Assembly: GCF_002925845.1 (NCBI RefSeq)
Contig: NZ_PDNI01000028.1
Span: 62,001-126,000 of the forward strand
DNA from: Roseovarius nitratireducens
GTDB lineage: Bacteria > Pseudomonadota > Alphaproteobacteria > Rhodobacterales > Rhodobacteraceae
Direction: 5' to 3'
DNA: 64,000 nt
The position numbers and the translations under genes are program-made. Shown here in pieces: positions 43,760 to 53,707 of this stretch. Numbering within the stretch: the stretch's first letter is position 1; every line of letters starts with the position of its first letter. The notes below the pieces were generated by a model. The model was not told the origin of the DNA. It saw only the letters and a list, made by a program, of their open reading frames with translations, and searched no databases.

Positions 43760-44254
43760 ATGAACAACCTGCAGAAGCTTGACCGAATCGACATTCGCAT
43801 ACTGGCCGAGTTGCAGCGCAACGGCCGCATCACCAATGTCGAATTGGCCGATCTCGTTCACCTGTCGCCCTCGCCTTGTCTGACCCGCGTGAAGAAATTG
43901 CAAAAATCCGGCTATATCACCGGATACTCGGCGCTGATCAACGTGGCCAAGCTGGGTGAGACGCTGACCGTGTTCACCGAGTTCACGCTGAAGAACCACC
44001 GGCAGATAGATTTTGCCCGTTTTCAGGAATCTCTGGAAAAGATCGACAATTGCGTTGAATGTCACCTGATTTCCGGCGGCTACGACTATCTGGCCAAGTT
44101 CGTCACCGCCGGGATCAGCGACTATCAGGAAATCATCGAAGAGCTGATTGACCGCAACTCGGGAATAGATCGCTATTTCAGCTTCGTGGTGATGAAGACC
44201 CCGTTCATCAAGCGGCAGCTGCCGTTGACCCGGCTGTTCACGGAGACCGAGTAA
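43760..44254 (+). CDS. Lrp/AsnC-family transcriptional regulator
   Basis: 164 residues. Helix-turn-helix LDRIDIRILAELQRNGRITNVELADLVHLSPSPCLTRVKKL and a C-terminal RAM domain (VECHLISGGYDYLAKFV). Typical of local regulators of amino-acid catabolism. ATG 43760 has AAGGACAGG upstream. Convergent with the peptide ABC operon and divergent from the DAO gene, both possible targets. Confidence 0.93.
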   Translation: MNNLQKLDRIDIRILAELQRNGRITNVELADLVHLSPSPCLTRVKKLQKSGYITGYSALINVAKLGETLTVFTEFTLKNHRQIDFARFQESLEKIDNCVECHLISGGYDYLAKFVTAGISDYQEIIEELIDRNSGIDRYFSFVVMKTPFIKRQLPLTRLFTETE

Positions 44255-44273
44255 AGACCAGGGGGCCAGCGCC

Positions 44274-45941
44274 TCAGCGGTCCGAAAACGCGGCCAGTAG
44301 TTCGGGATCCTGTTCCAGGCCGGCGAGCCAACCGGTATCGAGCTGCGGCACCGACGATATCAGCAGCCGGGAATAGGCGTGGGTCGCGTCTTGGGACATC
44401 CGTGCAGCCGGCAAGGCCTCGACCACCTCACCCTTGTACATGACGAGTACGTCGTCGCAGATCGCCTCGACGGTGGAAAGGTCATGGCTGATGAACATGT
44501 AGCTAAGTCCCAGTTCACCTTGCAGTTCCTTGAGCAATTCGAGAATCGCGGCCGCCACCACGGTATCCAAGGCCGAGGTGATCTCGTCGCAGAGGATCAG
44601 TTCGGGCTCGGCGGCCAGGGCGCGGGCAAGGTTCACGCGTTGCTTCTGTCCGCCCGACAGCTCGGACGGGAGCCGGTGGCGCAAGGTCGGCGGCAGGTGG
44701 ACCATATCCAGCAACTCGATCACCCGCTTGTCAGCGGCGTCGCCGCGCAGACCCTTGTAGAACCGCAGCGGGCGCGCAATTATGCTGCCCACGGAATGCG
44801 CCGGGTTCAGTGCCGTGTCCGCCAACTGAAAGACGATCTGCGCGCGGCGCAGTTCCTGCTTGCTGCGTTGACCCAGGGATGGCGCGAGCGTGTGCCCATC
44901 CAGCAGCACTTCGCCCCGATAGGCTGGCAAGATGCCGGCAATGGCCCGCGCCAGCGTCGACTTGCCGGACCCCGACTCGCCGATCACACCCAGGTTGCGC
45001 CCGCGATATAGCTTGAAACTCACGTCGCTCATCACCTTGGCCAGCGGTTCGCCATCCTTGATGGGACCGTATCCCGCATAAAGGCCCCGAACTTCGAGTA
45101 TCGGCGTCTCGGCTTCCGCTTCGACGTCCTTCACGGCGACATGTGGCACCGGATCGAAAGCGGCCAGAAGTTCCTTGGTATAGGGATGTTTGGGCGCGCT
45201 CAGAATCTGCTCGGTCGTGCCTTGTTCCTGGATTTCACCGTTCTTGAGCACCACGATGCGATCCGCGATCTGGGCGACAACGGCTAGGTCATGGCTGACA
45301 TAGACGCCGGCCATGCCACCTTCCTCCATCACGCGGCGAAAGGCGCGCAGCACCTCGATCTGTGTCGTCACATCCAGCGCGGTGGTCGGCTCATCGAAGA
45401 TCACCAGTTCCGGATCGCCGATCAGGGCCATCGCCGCCGACAGCCGCTGAAGCTGTCCGCCCGATACCTGGTGCGGGTAACGCTCGCCGATGGTGTCGGG
45501 ATCGGGCAGCGCAAGCGCGCGAAAGAGACCGCGGGCGCGTTCCTCGGCCTTGGCGCGCGGCATCAGGTCATGGATGCGGGTTGTCTCCACCACCTGGTCC
45601 ATGATCCGTTTGCTCGGATTGAACGCGGCTGCCGCCGATTGCGGGACATAGGAAATCTCGGTGCCGCGCAGCTTGGCGCGCTGCCTTTCGGTCATTCCTG
45701 TGACATCGTGCTCCCCGACGCGGATCGTACCGCCCTCGATGGAACAGCCACGGCGGGTGTGACCCATGAGCGAGAGCGCGATCGTCGTCTTGCCCGACCC
45801 GGATTCACCAATCAGGGCCAGGATTTCTCCGGGCGCGATGTCAAAGTCCACGCCACGAATGATCTCGACGTTGCGGCCCGAGTCGGTGACGGCACCAATC
45901 CGCAGGTCGCGGACGGAAACGAGAGGTGTGTCTGTCATCAT
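44274..45941 (-). CDS. Fused dipeptide/oligopeptide ABC ATPase (DppD-DppF type)
   Basis: 555 residues with two complete ABC cassettes in one chain. Cassette 1: GESGSGKTT near 43-51, VSGGQLQR, VIFDEPTTALD. Cassette 2: GESGSGKST, LSGGQKQR, ILCDEITSALD. Each cassette carries the oligopeptide-type C-terminus. In the second, the proline after the Walker B glutamate is Ile (DEITS). ATG 45941 overlaps the permease stop (ATGA). Last gene of the transport operon. Confidence 0.93.
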   Translation of the reverse strand: MMTDTPLVSVRDLRIGAVTDSGRNVEIIRGVDFDIAPGEILALIGESGSGKTTIALSLMGHTRRGCSIEGGTIRVGEHDVTGMTERQRAKLRGTEISYVPQSAAAAFNPSKRIMDQVVETTRIHDLMPRAKAEERARGLFRALALPDPDTIGERYPHQVSGGQLQRLSAAMALIGDPELVIFDEPTTALDVTTQIEVLRAFRRVMEEGGMAGVYVSHDLAVVAQIADRIVVLKNGEIQEQGTTEQILSAPKHPYTKELLAAFDPVPHVAVKDVEAEAETPILEVRGLYAGYGPIKDGEPLAKVMSDVSFKLYRGRNLGVIGESGSGKSTLARAIAGILPAYRGEVLLDGHTLAPSLGQRSKQELRRAQIVFQLADTALNPAHSVGSIIARPLRFYKGLRGDAADKRVIELLDMVHLPPTLRHRLPSELSGGQKQRVNLARALAAEPELILCDEITSALDTVVAAAILELLKELQGELGLSYMFISHDLSTVEAICDDVLVMYKGEVVEALPAARMSQDATHAYSRLLISSVPQLDTGWLAGLEQDPELLAAFSDR

Positions 45942-46804
45942 TCGGCCCTGTCTCTGATCTTGGTGGGTAGGTTGTCGATGAACATGTTGACCGAGATGGT
46001 CAGTGACGCGATGGCGATGCACGGAAAGATCACCGCCGGAGCACCGAGGCTCAGCCCCTCGATGTTCTCGCGCACCAGGGCGCCCCAGTCGGCATAGGGC
46101 GGCTGCACGCCGAGGCCAAGGAAAGACAGGCCCGACAACACCAGAACGATAAAGACGAACCGCAACCCGAAATCGGCAAGAACCGGGCCGAGGATGTTGG
46201 GAAATATCTCGAACGTGATCATGTAAGGCGTGCCCTCGCCACGGGCACGGGCAACGGTCACGAAATCCATCGTGTTGATGTTCACCGCCAGCGCGCGGGC
46301 AAACCGGTAGGCCCCCGGCATGTAGATCGCGGCCAGCGTCCACACCAGAACCGGAATGGAGGACCCCACGGCGGCCACGACGACGAGACCGAAGAGCAAC
46401 GAGGGGATACCGTTGAACGCATCCAGAAGCCGCGACAGCAGCGTGTCGAACCAGCCGCCGATCACCGCCGCAATCATCCCGAGGATGACACCCAGGGTGC
46501 AGGCTAGCGTCACCGCCGCCAGTGCGATTCCCACCGTATAGCGTGCGCCCATCAAAACCCGCGAAAAGATGTCCCGGCCCAGGTAATCGGTACCCATCCA
46601 GTATTTGGCACTTACTCCGCCGAAATAGTCCCAGTCGACGATCTTGCCCACCGGGTAAGGCGTGAGCCAGTTTCCGACCAGCGCGACGATGGCCCAGAAA
46701 ATGATGATCGCGATGCCGATTCGCCCCGTCCAGCCAAAGGAATAGCCCAGATTGCGCGGCGTCGGCAGACGGAGTTTGCGGGGGGTGGTCGTGGGAATCG
46801 TCAT
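45938..46804 (-). CDS. Peptide ABC transporter permease, DppC type
   Basis: 288 residues, about six hydrophobic segments, with the family's inner loop GTDYLGRDIFSRVLMGARYT and the EAA-like ATPase contact (VTVARARGEGTPYMITFEIFPN). ATG 46804 overlaps the preceding stop by one base (TGATG). The frame stays open far upstream but that lies in dppB. Confidence 0.92.
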   Translation of the reverse strand: MTIPTTTPRKLRLPTPRNLGYSFGWTGRIGIAIIIFWAIVALVGNWLTPYPVGKIVDWDYFGGVSAKYWMGTDYLGRDIFSRVLMGARYTVGIALAAVTLACTLGVILGMIAAVIGGWFDTLLSRLLDAFNGIPSLLFGLVVVAAVGSSIPVLVWTLAAIYMPGAYRFARALAVNINTMDFVTVARARGEGTPYMITFEIFPNILGPVLADFGLRFVFIVLVLSGLSFLGLGVQPPYADWGALVRENIEGLSLGAPAVIFPCIAIASLTISVNMFIDNLPTKIRDRAE

Positions 46805-47763
46805 CACTGGCGCAGCCTTGGGTTCGAGAGGATTGCGATCATGTCCGCCAGTGTGATCAGCGTCAGGTAGCTGACGCAAAAGACCATCGCGCAGGACTGG
46901 ATCAGCGGCAGGTCGCGGGTGGCGACGGCGTCCACCATGAGCTTGGCAACGCCCGGATAGTTGAACACGGTCTCGACGATGATCACCCCGCCGACGAGAT
47001 AGGACAGCGACAACGCCACCGCGTTGGCAATGGGACCAAGCGCGTTGGGAAGCGCGTGAACCAGGACCATGCGCAGCTTCGAGGCGCCCTTGAGCAGGGC
47101 CATCTCGACATACGGGGTCTCGATCGTTTCGATCACCGCCGCTCTGGTCATGCGGATCATCTGGGCCGCGACGACGAAGCTCAGCGTGATGACCGGCATG
47201 GCATAGGCCCGCAGCATCGCGCCGATGCTGTCGACATTGACACCGTAGCTGAGCGCCGGCAGCCAGCCCAGCCAGACGGCAAAGACCAGAACGGACAGGG
47301 TGGCCACCATGAATTCCGGCACCGAGATCACCGAAATCGTAGCCACAGACACCGCCCGGTCCAGCCAAGAGCCACGAAACATCGCCGCGATGATGCCAAG
47401 GGTGAGTGCCACTGGCACGCAGATGACGGTCACGATCCCTGCAAGGCGCAGCGAGTTCTGCAATCGCCCCCCCAAGAGATCGACCACTTCGATGTCGTTG
47501 ACGTAAGAGCGCCCCATATCGCCCGTGGCGAGCCCCACCAGCCAACCTAGAAAGCGCTGAAATGCCGGCTCGTTCAGCCCCATCGCCTCGCGTAGCCCGG
47601 CAACAGCTTCGGGTGTTGCTGCCTGTCCAAGCAGGATCTGGGCGACATCGCCGGGCAACATTTCCGTCGCGAAGAACACCGCGAAGGATACGATGACGAG
47701 CGTTATTAATGCGATCCCGAGACGTTGCCCGATGAGACGCCATGTCGTGGTTGACCAGAGCAT
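46804..47763 (-). CDS. Peptide ABC transporter permease, DppB type
   Basis: 319 residues, about six hydrophobic segments; DppB hallmarks FFATEMLPGDVAQILLG at the first periplasmic loop, and a contact loop ETPYVEMALLKGASKLRMVLVHALPNA. ATG 47763 with AAGGGGG upstream; the 13-residue longer start has none. Preceded by the stem-loop at 47793-47818. Confidence 0.92.
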   Translation of the reverse strand: MLWSTTTWRLIGQRLGIALITLVIVSFAVFFATEMLPGDVAQILLGQAATPEAVAGLREAMGLNEPAFQRFLGWLVGLATGDMGRSYVNDIEVVDLLGGRLQNSLRLAGIVTVICVPVALTLGIIAAMFRGSWLDRAVSVATISVISVPEFMVATLSVLVFAVWLGWLPALSYGVNVDSIGAMLRAYAMPVITLSFVVAAQMIRMTRAAVIETIETPYVEMALLKGASKLRMVLVHALPNALGPIANAVALSLSYLVGGVIIVETVFNYPGVAKLMVDAVATRDLPLIQSCAMVFCVSYLTLITLADMIAILSNPRLRQ

Positions 47764-47792
47764 GGGGCACCCCCTTTTCAGGAATGGAAATG

Positions 47793-47818
47793 GCCCGCGC
47801 ATGTTGCCATGCGCGGGC
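47793..47818 (-). terminator. Perfect stem-loop between binding-protein and permease genes
   Basis: 11-bp stem GCCCGCGCATG/CATGCGCGGGC with a 4-base loop, 18 bp after the dppA-type stop and 30 bp before the dppB-type start. No T run on the minus strand: a partial attenuator or 3' protector that would keep the binding protein in excess. Confidence 0.75.
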
Positions 47819-47835
47819 GCTCGTTGGCAGTGGGA

Positions 47836-49449
47836 TTATTCGTCCAGCCAGACGTATTCCGCAAAGGCATAGCCCATCAGGTTGCCCAGAGGATTGGGAC
47901 GTAGCCCCTTAAGCTCGCTGGCGATCCCATCGATGTTTGAGATATAGGCAGGGATGATCGTGCCCGCCTCATTGGCGACCATCTCCTGCATCTCCCAGTA
48001 CATGTCGGTCCGCTTGGTCTCATCCAGCAATCCGCGTGCCTCGATCAGCATGTTGTCGAACTTCTCGGATTTGTACTGGCTTTCGTTCCAGGGCGCCTCG
48101 GAATGATAGAGCAGCGAGAACAGGATGTCCGGCGTCGGTCGCGGGTTGATGTTGCCGAAATGGACCGGCGCTTTCAGCCAGTAATTCGACCAGTACCCGT
48201 CAGAGGGCGCGCGCTGAACATCGAATGTCATGCCGATTTCAGATCCTGCCTGCTGCACCACTGTCGCCATGTCGATCGAGGCGTTGGCGGCATCGGATGC
48301 GACAATCGGGATTGTCTGTCCCAGAACGCCTGCCTTCTCAAACAGCGCGCGTGCGCGTTCTGGATCATACTCATGGGGCTGCAACTCGGTATTGTGATAG
48401 CGGTTGGCGGGAGAGACCGGCTGGTCGTTGCCGATCTCGGCCAATCCACGCAAGATCGATTTCTGGATCAGTTCGCGATTGACCAAGTGTTTCATGCCCT
48501 CGATGAACCCGGCCTTCGCTCCGGGGTCGATGTCCAGACGAATATTGAGATTTGTATAGTTGCCGGTCGTGGTTATAGAGGTGTCCACACCCTGCTGACC
48601 TTCCATCATCCGCAAAGAACGTGCATTGATCGCACCCGCGATGTGGATATCGTCAGACAGAAGTGCATTGACCCGGGCATTGTTGTCGGAGATCGCGAAA
48701 AACTCGAAACTGTCGAGATAGGGACCCGTTGCCTTGAAGTAGTTCGGGTTGCGAGCCGCGATCGAGCGAACGCCCGGCTCGAACTCTTCGAGCACGAATG
48801 CGCCGGTGCCGATGCCCTTGGAGAAATCCGTGGTGCCGTCGGCAACAATCATGAAGTGGTGCAGCGACAGGATGGTCGGCAGGTCGGCATTGGGTTCGGT
48901 CAGGACGATCCGGACGTTCAGATTATCGACCGCGGTGATTTCGGCCATCTGCTTGGCGATGGAGTTCACCTTGGAACCGACATCCGGATCGAGATGACGC
49001 TTGAGCGAGAACACCACATCGGCCGAGCTCAGCGTCTTGCCGTCATGGAAGGTGACACCGGATTTCAGCTTGACGTTCCAGGTCTTGGCGTCGCTCGATT
49101 CGAATGACTCGGCCAGTTCCATCTCGACTTCGCCGGCCTCATTCAGAAAGGTCAGCCGGTTATAGAGCGCGCAGCTGCGCGTGTAGTCGGTCGAGAGCGA
49201 GGCCTTGGCCGGATCCAGCGTGTCGGCAGTAGATGCCGACCAGCCCGCGGCCTTCAGGTGCCCACCGGTCTTTGGCGTGGCTGCGACCGCCTGAGTGGCC
49301 CGCATCAAGAGACCGCCACCTGCGCCGAGGGCCACGCCCGAGCCCATGAGCATCTTCAGAAGATCACGGCGCGACGCACCGCGGCGGATCGCCTCTTCGA
49401 CCATGGCGTCGTCGCGCGCGGTCCAGTTGTTCGGAGTATCGTTGGTCAT
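47836..49449 (-). CDS. Peptide/opine ABC transporter substrate-binding protein (family 5, Tat signal)
   Basis: 537 residues. The N-terminus carries a twin-arginine signal: SRRDLLKMLMGSG then a hydrophobic stretch and AVAATPK cleavage, after a 26-residue polar lead. The mature protein is the SBP_bac_5 fold (LDPAKASLSTDYTRSCALYNRL, VTFHDGKTLSSADVVFSLKR). Such proteins bind peptides, opines, nickel or glycans; with the neighbouring oxidases, an amino-acid derivative is most likely. Use of Tat is less common for this family and suggests folding before export. Confidence 0.9.
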   Translation of the reverse strand: MTNDTPNNWTARDDAMVEEAIRRGASRRDLLKMLMGSGVALGAGGGLLMRATQAVAATPKTGGHLKAAGWSASTADTLDPAKASLSTDYTRSCALYNRLTFLNEAGEVEMELAESFESSDAKTWNVKLKSGVTFHDGKTLSSADVVFSLKRHLDPDVGSKVNSIAKQMAEITAVDNLNVRIVLTEPNADLPTILSLHHFMIVADGTTDFSKGIGTGAFVLEEFEPGVRSIAARNPNYFKATGPYLDSFEFFAISDNNARVNALLSDDIHIAGAINARSLRMMEGQQGVDTSITTTGNYTNLNIRLDIDPGAKAGFIEGMKHLVNRELIQKSILRGLAEIGNDQPVSPANRYHNTELQPHEYDPERARALFEKAGVLGQTIPIVASDAANASIDMATVVQQAGSEIGMTFDVQRAPSDGYWSNYWLKAPVHFGNINPRPTPDILFSLLYHSEAPWNESQYKSEKFDNMLIEARGLLDETKRTDMYWEMQEMVANEAGTIIPAYISNIDGIASELKGLRPNPLGNLMGYAFAEYVWLDE

Positions 49450-49536
49450 GTCTGTGTTCCCTGTGTCAGTTGAGGTTGGTGGTTCAGTCGAGACCCCATC
49501 CGGTTCTTTGTGCCGGTTTGGGCCGGGGTGGCGGGC

Positions 49537-50268
49537 TCAGGTCGCGGCCGCACGTTCGGTTGCATCGGCCAGTTCCATGAGCGATCGGAAATGGTAGTCG
49601 GGTTCGGTGAAGGTCTCGGGCTCTATCGTGGCGCCATAGCCCGCTTGCCCGTGGCGGCGTTCTATCCAGACATTCGTCATGCCCAGCCGTCGCGAGATAC
49701 CGATATCGTGGTGCTGACTTTGCGCCGTATGCAGGATGTTGTCAGCCGTGCCGCCGGTCGCTTCCACGTGGGCAAACACCTTGTGGAAAAAGGCCGGGTC
49801 AGGCTTTTCGGTGCCGGTATCGTCCACGGTGAACCCCGCCCAGAACGGAAAACCCAGCTTTGCCTCGTATTTCTCAAAGGCCCACCGGCGGGCATTGGTC
49901 ATGGCGATCAGCTTGTAGTGCTTGCCAAGCCGGGCCAGTGCCTCTGCACTGTCGGGAAACGGGGACGCTTCTCCCACCGCGTCTACCACGCGGGCGCGCA
50001 ACTCGGCGGTATCGGGCAGGCCAAACCGCGCCGCGATCACACCGTAGCAGCGATCCAGATCATCCGGGAAAAGGCCGGCATCAGGCTCATAGCGTGCCGC
50101 ACGATAGACCGACAACGCCTCTTCGCCATCGAGATCGACACCAGCCTCCAGGGCGATGGCCGTCAGCGCGCCGGTGATCGCAGCTTCGAAATCTATCAGC
50201 GTGCCAACGACGTCAAAGCTCATAAAGGCGAACGCGGTCAAAGGTTTTGTCATCGTTGCTGTTGTCAT
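49537..50268 (-). CDS. HAD-superfamily hydrolase, haloacid-dehalogenase type II-like
   Basis: 243 residues. Nucleophile motif FDVVGTL (D19), MTNARRWAF (motif II Thr), and TGTEKPDPAFF (motif III Lys). The position after the nucleophile usually reads DAYGT in true haloacid dehalogenases, so a phosphatase or other hydrolase is also possible. Paralogue of the gene at 55050. Lies between the peptide transporter and the reductase gene on the same strand. Confidence 0.82.
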   Translation of the reverse strand: MTTATMTKPLTAFAFMSFDVVGTLIDFEAAITGALTAIALEAGVDLDGEEALSVYRAARYEPDAGLFPDDLDRCYGVIAARFGLPDTAELRARVVDAVGEASPFPDSAEALARLGKHYKLIAMTNARRWAFEKYEAKLGFPFWAGFTVDDTGTEKPDPAFFHKVFAHVEATGGTADNILHTAQSQHHDIGISRRLGMTNVWIERRHGQAGYGATIEPETFTEPDYHFRSLMELADATERAAAT

Positions 50269-50290
50269 CCGACGCTACCTTTTCTTCTCA

Positions 50291-50313
50291 TGCCCCCTTC
50301 GGGGAAAGGGGGC
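50291..50313. repeat. Short GC-rich hairpin
   Basis: GCCCCCTT/AAGGGGGC with a 6-base loop in the gap between the HAD gene and the reductase gene. No T run on either side; may slow read-through from the reductase gene. Confidence 0.45.
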
Positions 50314-50440
50314 ATCGCCCCGTTAGATTGATCATCGCCCGTTGGACGAAGGCCGTGACGTCGAATTCTGTTGACGCTGCGGCAGATTCTTTCGTTTTGC
50401 GGGGGCGCGCGGCGAGAAATGCCGCCCCCCCGATTGCGGC

Positions 50441-51352
50441 CTAGTACCCTTGCTCCCTGTCCACGAGACCTGGGAGTGCAGAGCCGTCACGGGTGGCGCG
50501 GATCACGGCCAACGCGTGACGCGCACCCTCGACCGCATCCGTTTCTGCCGCGGTGTGCGGTGTTATGATGACCCTTGGATCTATCCATGCCCAATGACTC
50601 TGCGGCAATGGCTCGGGCTCCGTCACGTCCAGCATCGCGGCCCGAAGGCGTCCTGCATCAAGCGCGTTGCGCATTGCCTCCATATCAAGCTGCGCGCCGC
50701 GCCCGGCATGGACGAGCGCCGCGCCCTCGGGCAATGACGAGAAGACGTCGGCCCCGAGCAGCCCGCGCGTTTCGTCTGTCAAAGGCAGCAGACAGATCAG
50801 CAGGTCGGTTCGGGCGAGAAACGCGGCAAGATCGGCATGGCCGTAGACCTCGATATTGTCGACGGGGTGGCCAGACCGGCTCCATCCCGCGACGTCAAAG
50901 CCCAGCGACGAAAGGCTCGCCGCCGCCGCACGCCCGATCCGGCCCAATCCCATGATCCCCACGCGGCCCGCGCTGGCCGGGCGCGGGGGATGCGTGCACC
51001 ACTCGCCGTGCGCGCCCTGCTCCAGATAGCGCGGCATGTCGCGATGCAGCATCAGCGTCGCCATCAGCACCCAGTCGCGTACCATCGCGTCGATCCCGGG
51101 CGCCAGTGTGCGGACCAGCGCGACGTCGGGCGGCAGGGCCGGCATCTGATCCACGCCCGCGCCGGTGCTTATCACTGCCTTGAGATTGGAATAACGACCG
51201 ACGTCAGCCGGGGGCGTCCAACAGGCCAGATGCGTGATGGCGGACGGATCCTGCACGGCATCCTCGCCCACGACCAGTTCCTCTCCGGCGACGTCGAAAA
51301 TCGGCCGCCAGGCGCGGGCGCGTTCAGGCGGTCCAAGCAGCAAGAGCGTCAT
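50441..51352 (-). CDS. Glyoxylate/hydroxypyruvate reductase A-like 2-hydroxyacid dehydrogenase
   Basis: 303 residues of the D-2-hydroxyacid dehydrogenase family. NAD(P) motif GIMGLGRIGRAAAASL, catalytic block HAGRGAQLD (Arg), DVTEPEPLP (Glu) and PHTAAET (His). Reduces glyoxylate or a related 2-oxo acid. Its start overlaps the aminotransferase stop by 4 bp, so it may act on that enzyme's 2-oxo product. Confidence 0.88.
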   Translation of the reverse strand: MTLLLLGPPERARAWRPIFDVAGEELVVGEDAVQDPSAITHLACWTPPADVGRYSNLKAVISTGAGVDQMPALPPDVALVRTLAPGIDAMVRDWVLMATLMLHRDMPRYLEQGAHGEWCTHPPRPASAGRVGIMGLGRIGRAAAASLSSLGFDVAGWSRSGHPVDNIEVYGHADLAAFLARTDLLICLLPLTDETRGLLGADVFSSLPEGAALVHAGRGAQLDMEAMRNALDAGRLRAAMLDVTEPEPLPQSHWAWIDPRVIITPHTAAETDAVEGARHALAVIRATRDGSALPGLVDREQGY

Positions 51353-52725
51353 GAGCGAAGCACCTCGCGGATTTCAGTGTCCTCCAGTGTCAGGTCCAGT
51401 ACCTTGCGCGTGCGCTCGACGATCCGGTCGATTTCGGCGTCCGTGCAGCACAACGGCGGGGCATAACCCAGTACCCCCTGCGCAAAGGATCGCAGGATCA
51501 GCCCCTGCTCCCATGCGCGATCAAAGAGCCGCGTCGCCGCGTCCAGCGCGGCGGGCAGAGGTGTCTTTTTTTCCTTGTCTGTGACAAGTTCGACCGCCGC
51601 CAGCATGCCGCGCCCGCGCACGTCGCCCACCAGCGGATGGTCGGCCAGGCCGGCCAGCCCTTGCTGCAAGCGGGCGCCCTGACGGCGGCCATTTTCCAGC
51701 AGCCCACCTTCGTAGAGCTTCAGTATTTCGAGCGCCACAGCGGCTGAAACAGGGTGCGCGGAATAGGTAAATCCATGCCCGACGGCCTTGGTGCCCGCAC
51801 CTTCGGCGATGGTCTGGTAGACATGCTCGCTCATCAACACCGCGCCCATGGGCACATACCCCGAGGTCAAGCCCTTGGCGACGGTCATCAGGTCGGGCAC
51901 GATGCCTTCGTCTTCGCAGGCAAAGAGCGGCCCGGTCCGGCCAAACGCCGTGATCACCTCGTCGGCAACAAAGAGGATGCCAAGTTCGGTGCAGGCATCG
52001 CGCATCGCCTTGATCCAGCCATTGGGCGGCACGAGAACCCCGCCAGACCCCTGAATGGGCTCGACATAAAAGGCGGCAACCCGTTCGGGGCCAATTTCCT
52101 CGGCCTTGGCACGCAAGGCCGCCACCGACGCAGAGATTATGGCCGCATCATCCGTCCCCACCGGGTTGCGATAGGCGTAGTGCGACGGGATCTTGTGCTG
52201 CCAGTCATGGGGCAGACCAAAGCCGTCGTGAAACACCGGCAACGCCGTCAGACCAGCGCCCGCGGAAGTCGAGCCGTGGTAGCCTTGCGCGACCGAGATG
52301 AACTGATCGCGTTCCGGCTGACCTCGAGCGTGCCAGTAGTAGCGGATGAAACGGATCGTGCTGTCCACTGCGTCCGACCCGCCAAGGCAGAAATACACGT
52401 GATCCAGATCACCGGGTGCGCGCTCGGCCAGTTCGGCGGCCAGACGAATCGGCGCCTCGGCGCCCAGATCGAAATAGCCGGTGGCATAGGGCAGGTCGCG
52501 CATCTGCGTCGCGGCGGCCTGAACCACGCTTTCATGCCCGTAACCCGCGTTGACGCACCACAGACCGGCAAAGCCGTCGATCAACTCGCGCCCTTCGCTG
52601 TCTGTCACGGTGGCCCCGTGCGCCGAGCGGAGCACGCGCACGCCGCGCGCCTCATGCCCTTGGAAGGAAGAGACCGGATGGACAAGGTGCCGACGGTCGA
52701 GTTCGACGAGGGAGTTTGTGAGCAT
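51349..52725 (-). CDS. Class III PLP-dependent aminotransferase
   Basis: 458 residues. PLP-lysine block MTVAKGLTSGYVPMGA (Lys near 283), FVADEVITAFGRTG, FIRYYWHARGQPERDQFISVAQGYHGST. This is the omega-aminotransferase type, similar to putrescine/pyruvate and beta-alanine/pyruvate enzymes. It would move a terminal amino group to pyruvate, giving an aldehyde. Translationally joined to the reductase gene. Confidence 0.92.
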   Translation of the reverse strand: MLTNSLVELDRRHLVHPVSSFQGHEARGVRVLRSAHGATVTDSEGRELIDGFAGLWCVNAGYGHESVVQAAATQMRDLPYATGYFDLGAEAPIRLAAELAERAPGDLDHVYFCLGGSDAVDSTIRFIRYYWHARGQPERDQFISVAQGYHGSTSAGAGLTALPVFHDGFGLPHDWQHKIPSHYAYRNPVGTDDAAIISASVAALRAKAEEIGPERVAAFYVEPIQGSGGVLVPPNGWIKAMRDACTELGILFVADEVITAFGRTGPLFACEDEGIVPDLMTVAKGLTSGYVPMGAVLMSEHVYQTIAEGAGTKAVGHGFTYSAHPVSAAVALEILKLYEGGLLENGRRQGARLQQGLAGLADHPLVGDVRGRGMLAAVELVTDKEKKTPLPAALDAATRLFDRAWEQGLILRSFAQGVLGYAPPLCCTDAEIDRIVERTRKVLDLTLEDTEIREVLRS

Positions 52726-52742
52726 GATCGTCTCCGGTGAAA

Positions 52743-53582
52743 TTATCCGAGCGCCTGAGACACAAGGGCGAAGGTCTTGAATTCAGCCGCAGGGGCCACG
52801 CCGGGATCGCAGACCATCGCGGTGCCGCCCCCCACATGCGCCAGGCCCAGTGTCGTCACGAAATCCGACAGCCCCGCTGCCTCGGGCAGGTCGATGCGCA
52901 GGAACGTGCCTGCGTTGCGCAGCACTCCCTCGGCGATCAGCGAACGCGCGGTTGCCGCGTCACGCGCGACCACCGGGCCGATCACACGCCCGCGCCCGAA
53001 ATCTCGCAAAAGCGCAAAGCCGCCCTCGGCCAGAAGCACCTCGCCCTGTGCCGCGATCCTTTCGAGCAGTGCGCGGCGGTCGAGACCGGACGCCGCATGG
53101 TCCATTTCCGCCAGCCGCACCACATCCTGCGCAGTGCCATCCCGCACCGGCAGTTCGGGGATCGCTGTCTGCGCGATACCCTGATGCTGGAAAATCCGGT
53201 GCGTGGCGCGAAAGCCCAGCTTTTCATACAGCGGCAACCCCTCGAGGGTGGCAACCAGCCGCATTCCCGATCCCCGCGCAAGCTCCATAGCCGCTGCCAT
53301 TAGCCGCCGGCCAAGGCCGCGTCCGCGCATCGCCTCATCCACGATGATCATGTTGATGAGCGCGACCGCGCCGAAACGTGTGCAACACGCCGTCCCGACA
53401 ACGCGCGCGCCATGCAGCGCCACGACCCCTTCAGAGACCGCGAGAGCCAATGCCCAATCATCTTGCGTGTGTGGCCAACCCACCTGTTGCGAGAGGTGCA
53501 ACGCCTCGGCCACATGGTCGGGCGCAAAAGGGCGGATTTCCAGCCCCGATCCAAGCGTGGGTTGCGTGGAAGCGTCTGTCAT
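52743..53582 (-). CDS. Two-domain GNAT N-acetyltransferase
   Basis: 279 residues. The N-terminal GNAT domain has the acetyl-CoA loop VDEAMRGRGLGRRLM (motif A, RGxGxxL) and YEKLGFRATH. The C-terminal half is a second GNAT-like domain (Acetyltransf_18 type). A distant paralogue lies at 57035. Probably acetylates an amino acid or amine; next to an N-acyl deacylase gene. Confidence 0.85.
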   Translation of the reverse strand: MTDASTQPTLGSGLEIRPFAPDHVAEALHLSQQVGWPHTQDDWALALAVSEGVVALHGARVVGTACCTRFGAVALINMIIVDEAMRGRGLGRRLMAAAMELARGSGMRLVATLEGLPLYEKLGFRATHRIFQHQGIAQTAIPELPVRDGTAQDVVRLAEMDHAASGLDRRALLERIAAQGEVLLAEGGFALLRDFGRGRVIGPVVARDAATARSLIAEGVLRNAGTFLRIDLPEAAGLSDFVTTLGLAHVGGGTAMVCDPGVAPAAEFKTFALVSQALG

Positions 53583-53707
53583 GAACTCACTCGTCTTGTT
53601 GTCGCTTTCACGGTAGGGCGCGTGGATCGGCATGTTGCGCCTGAAGCGTGATCGGTGCGGCAGTTTTCTTTTGCGTCGCCCCGCCTGCGCCGCAGGAAAT
53701 GCCGCCT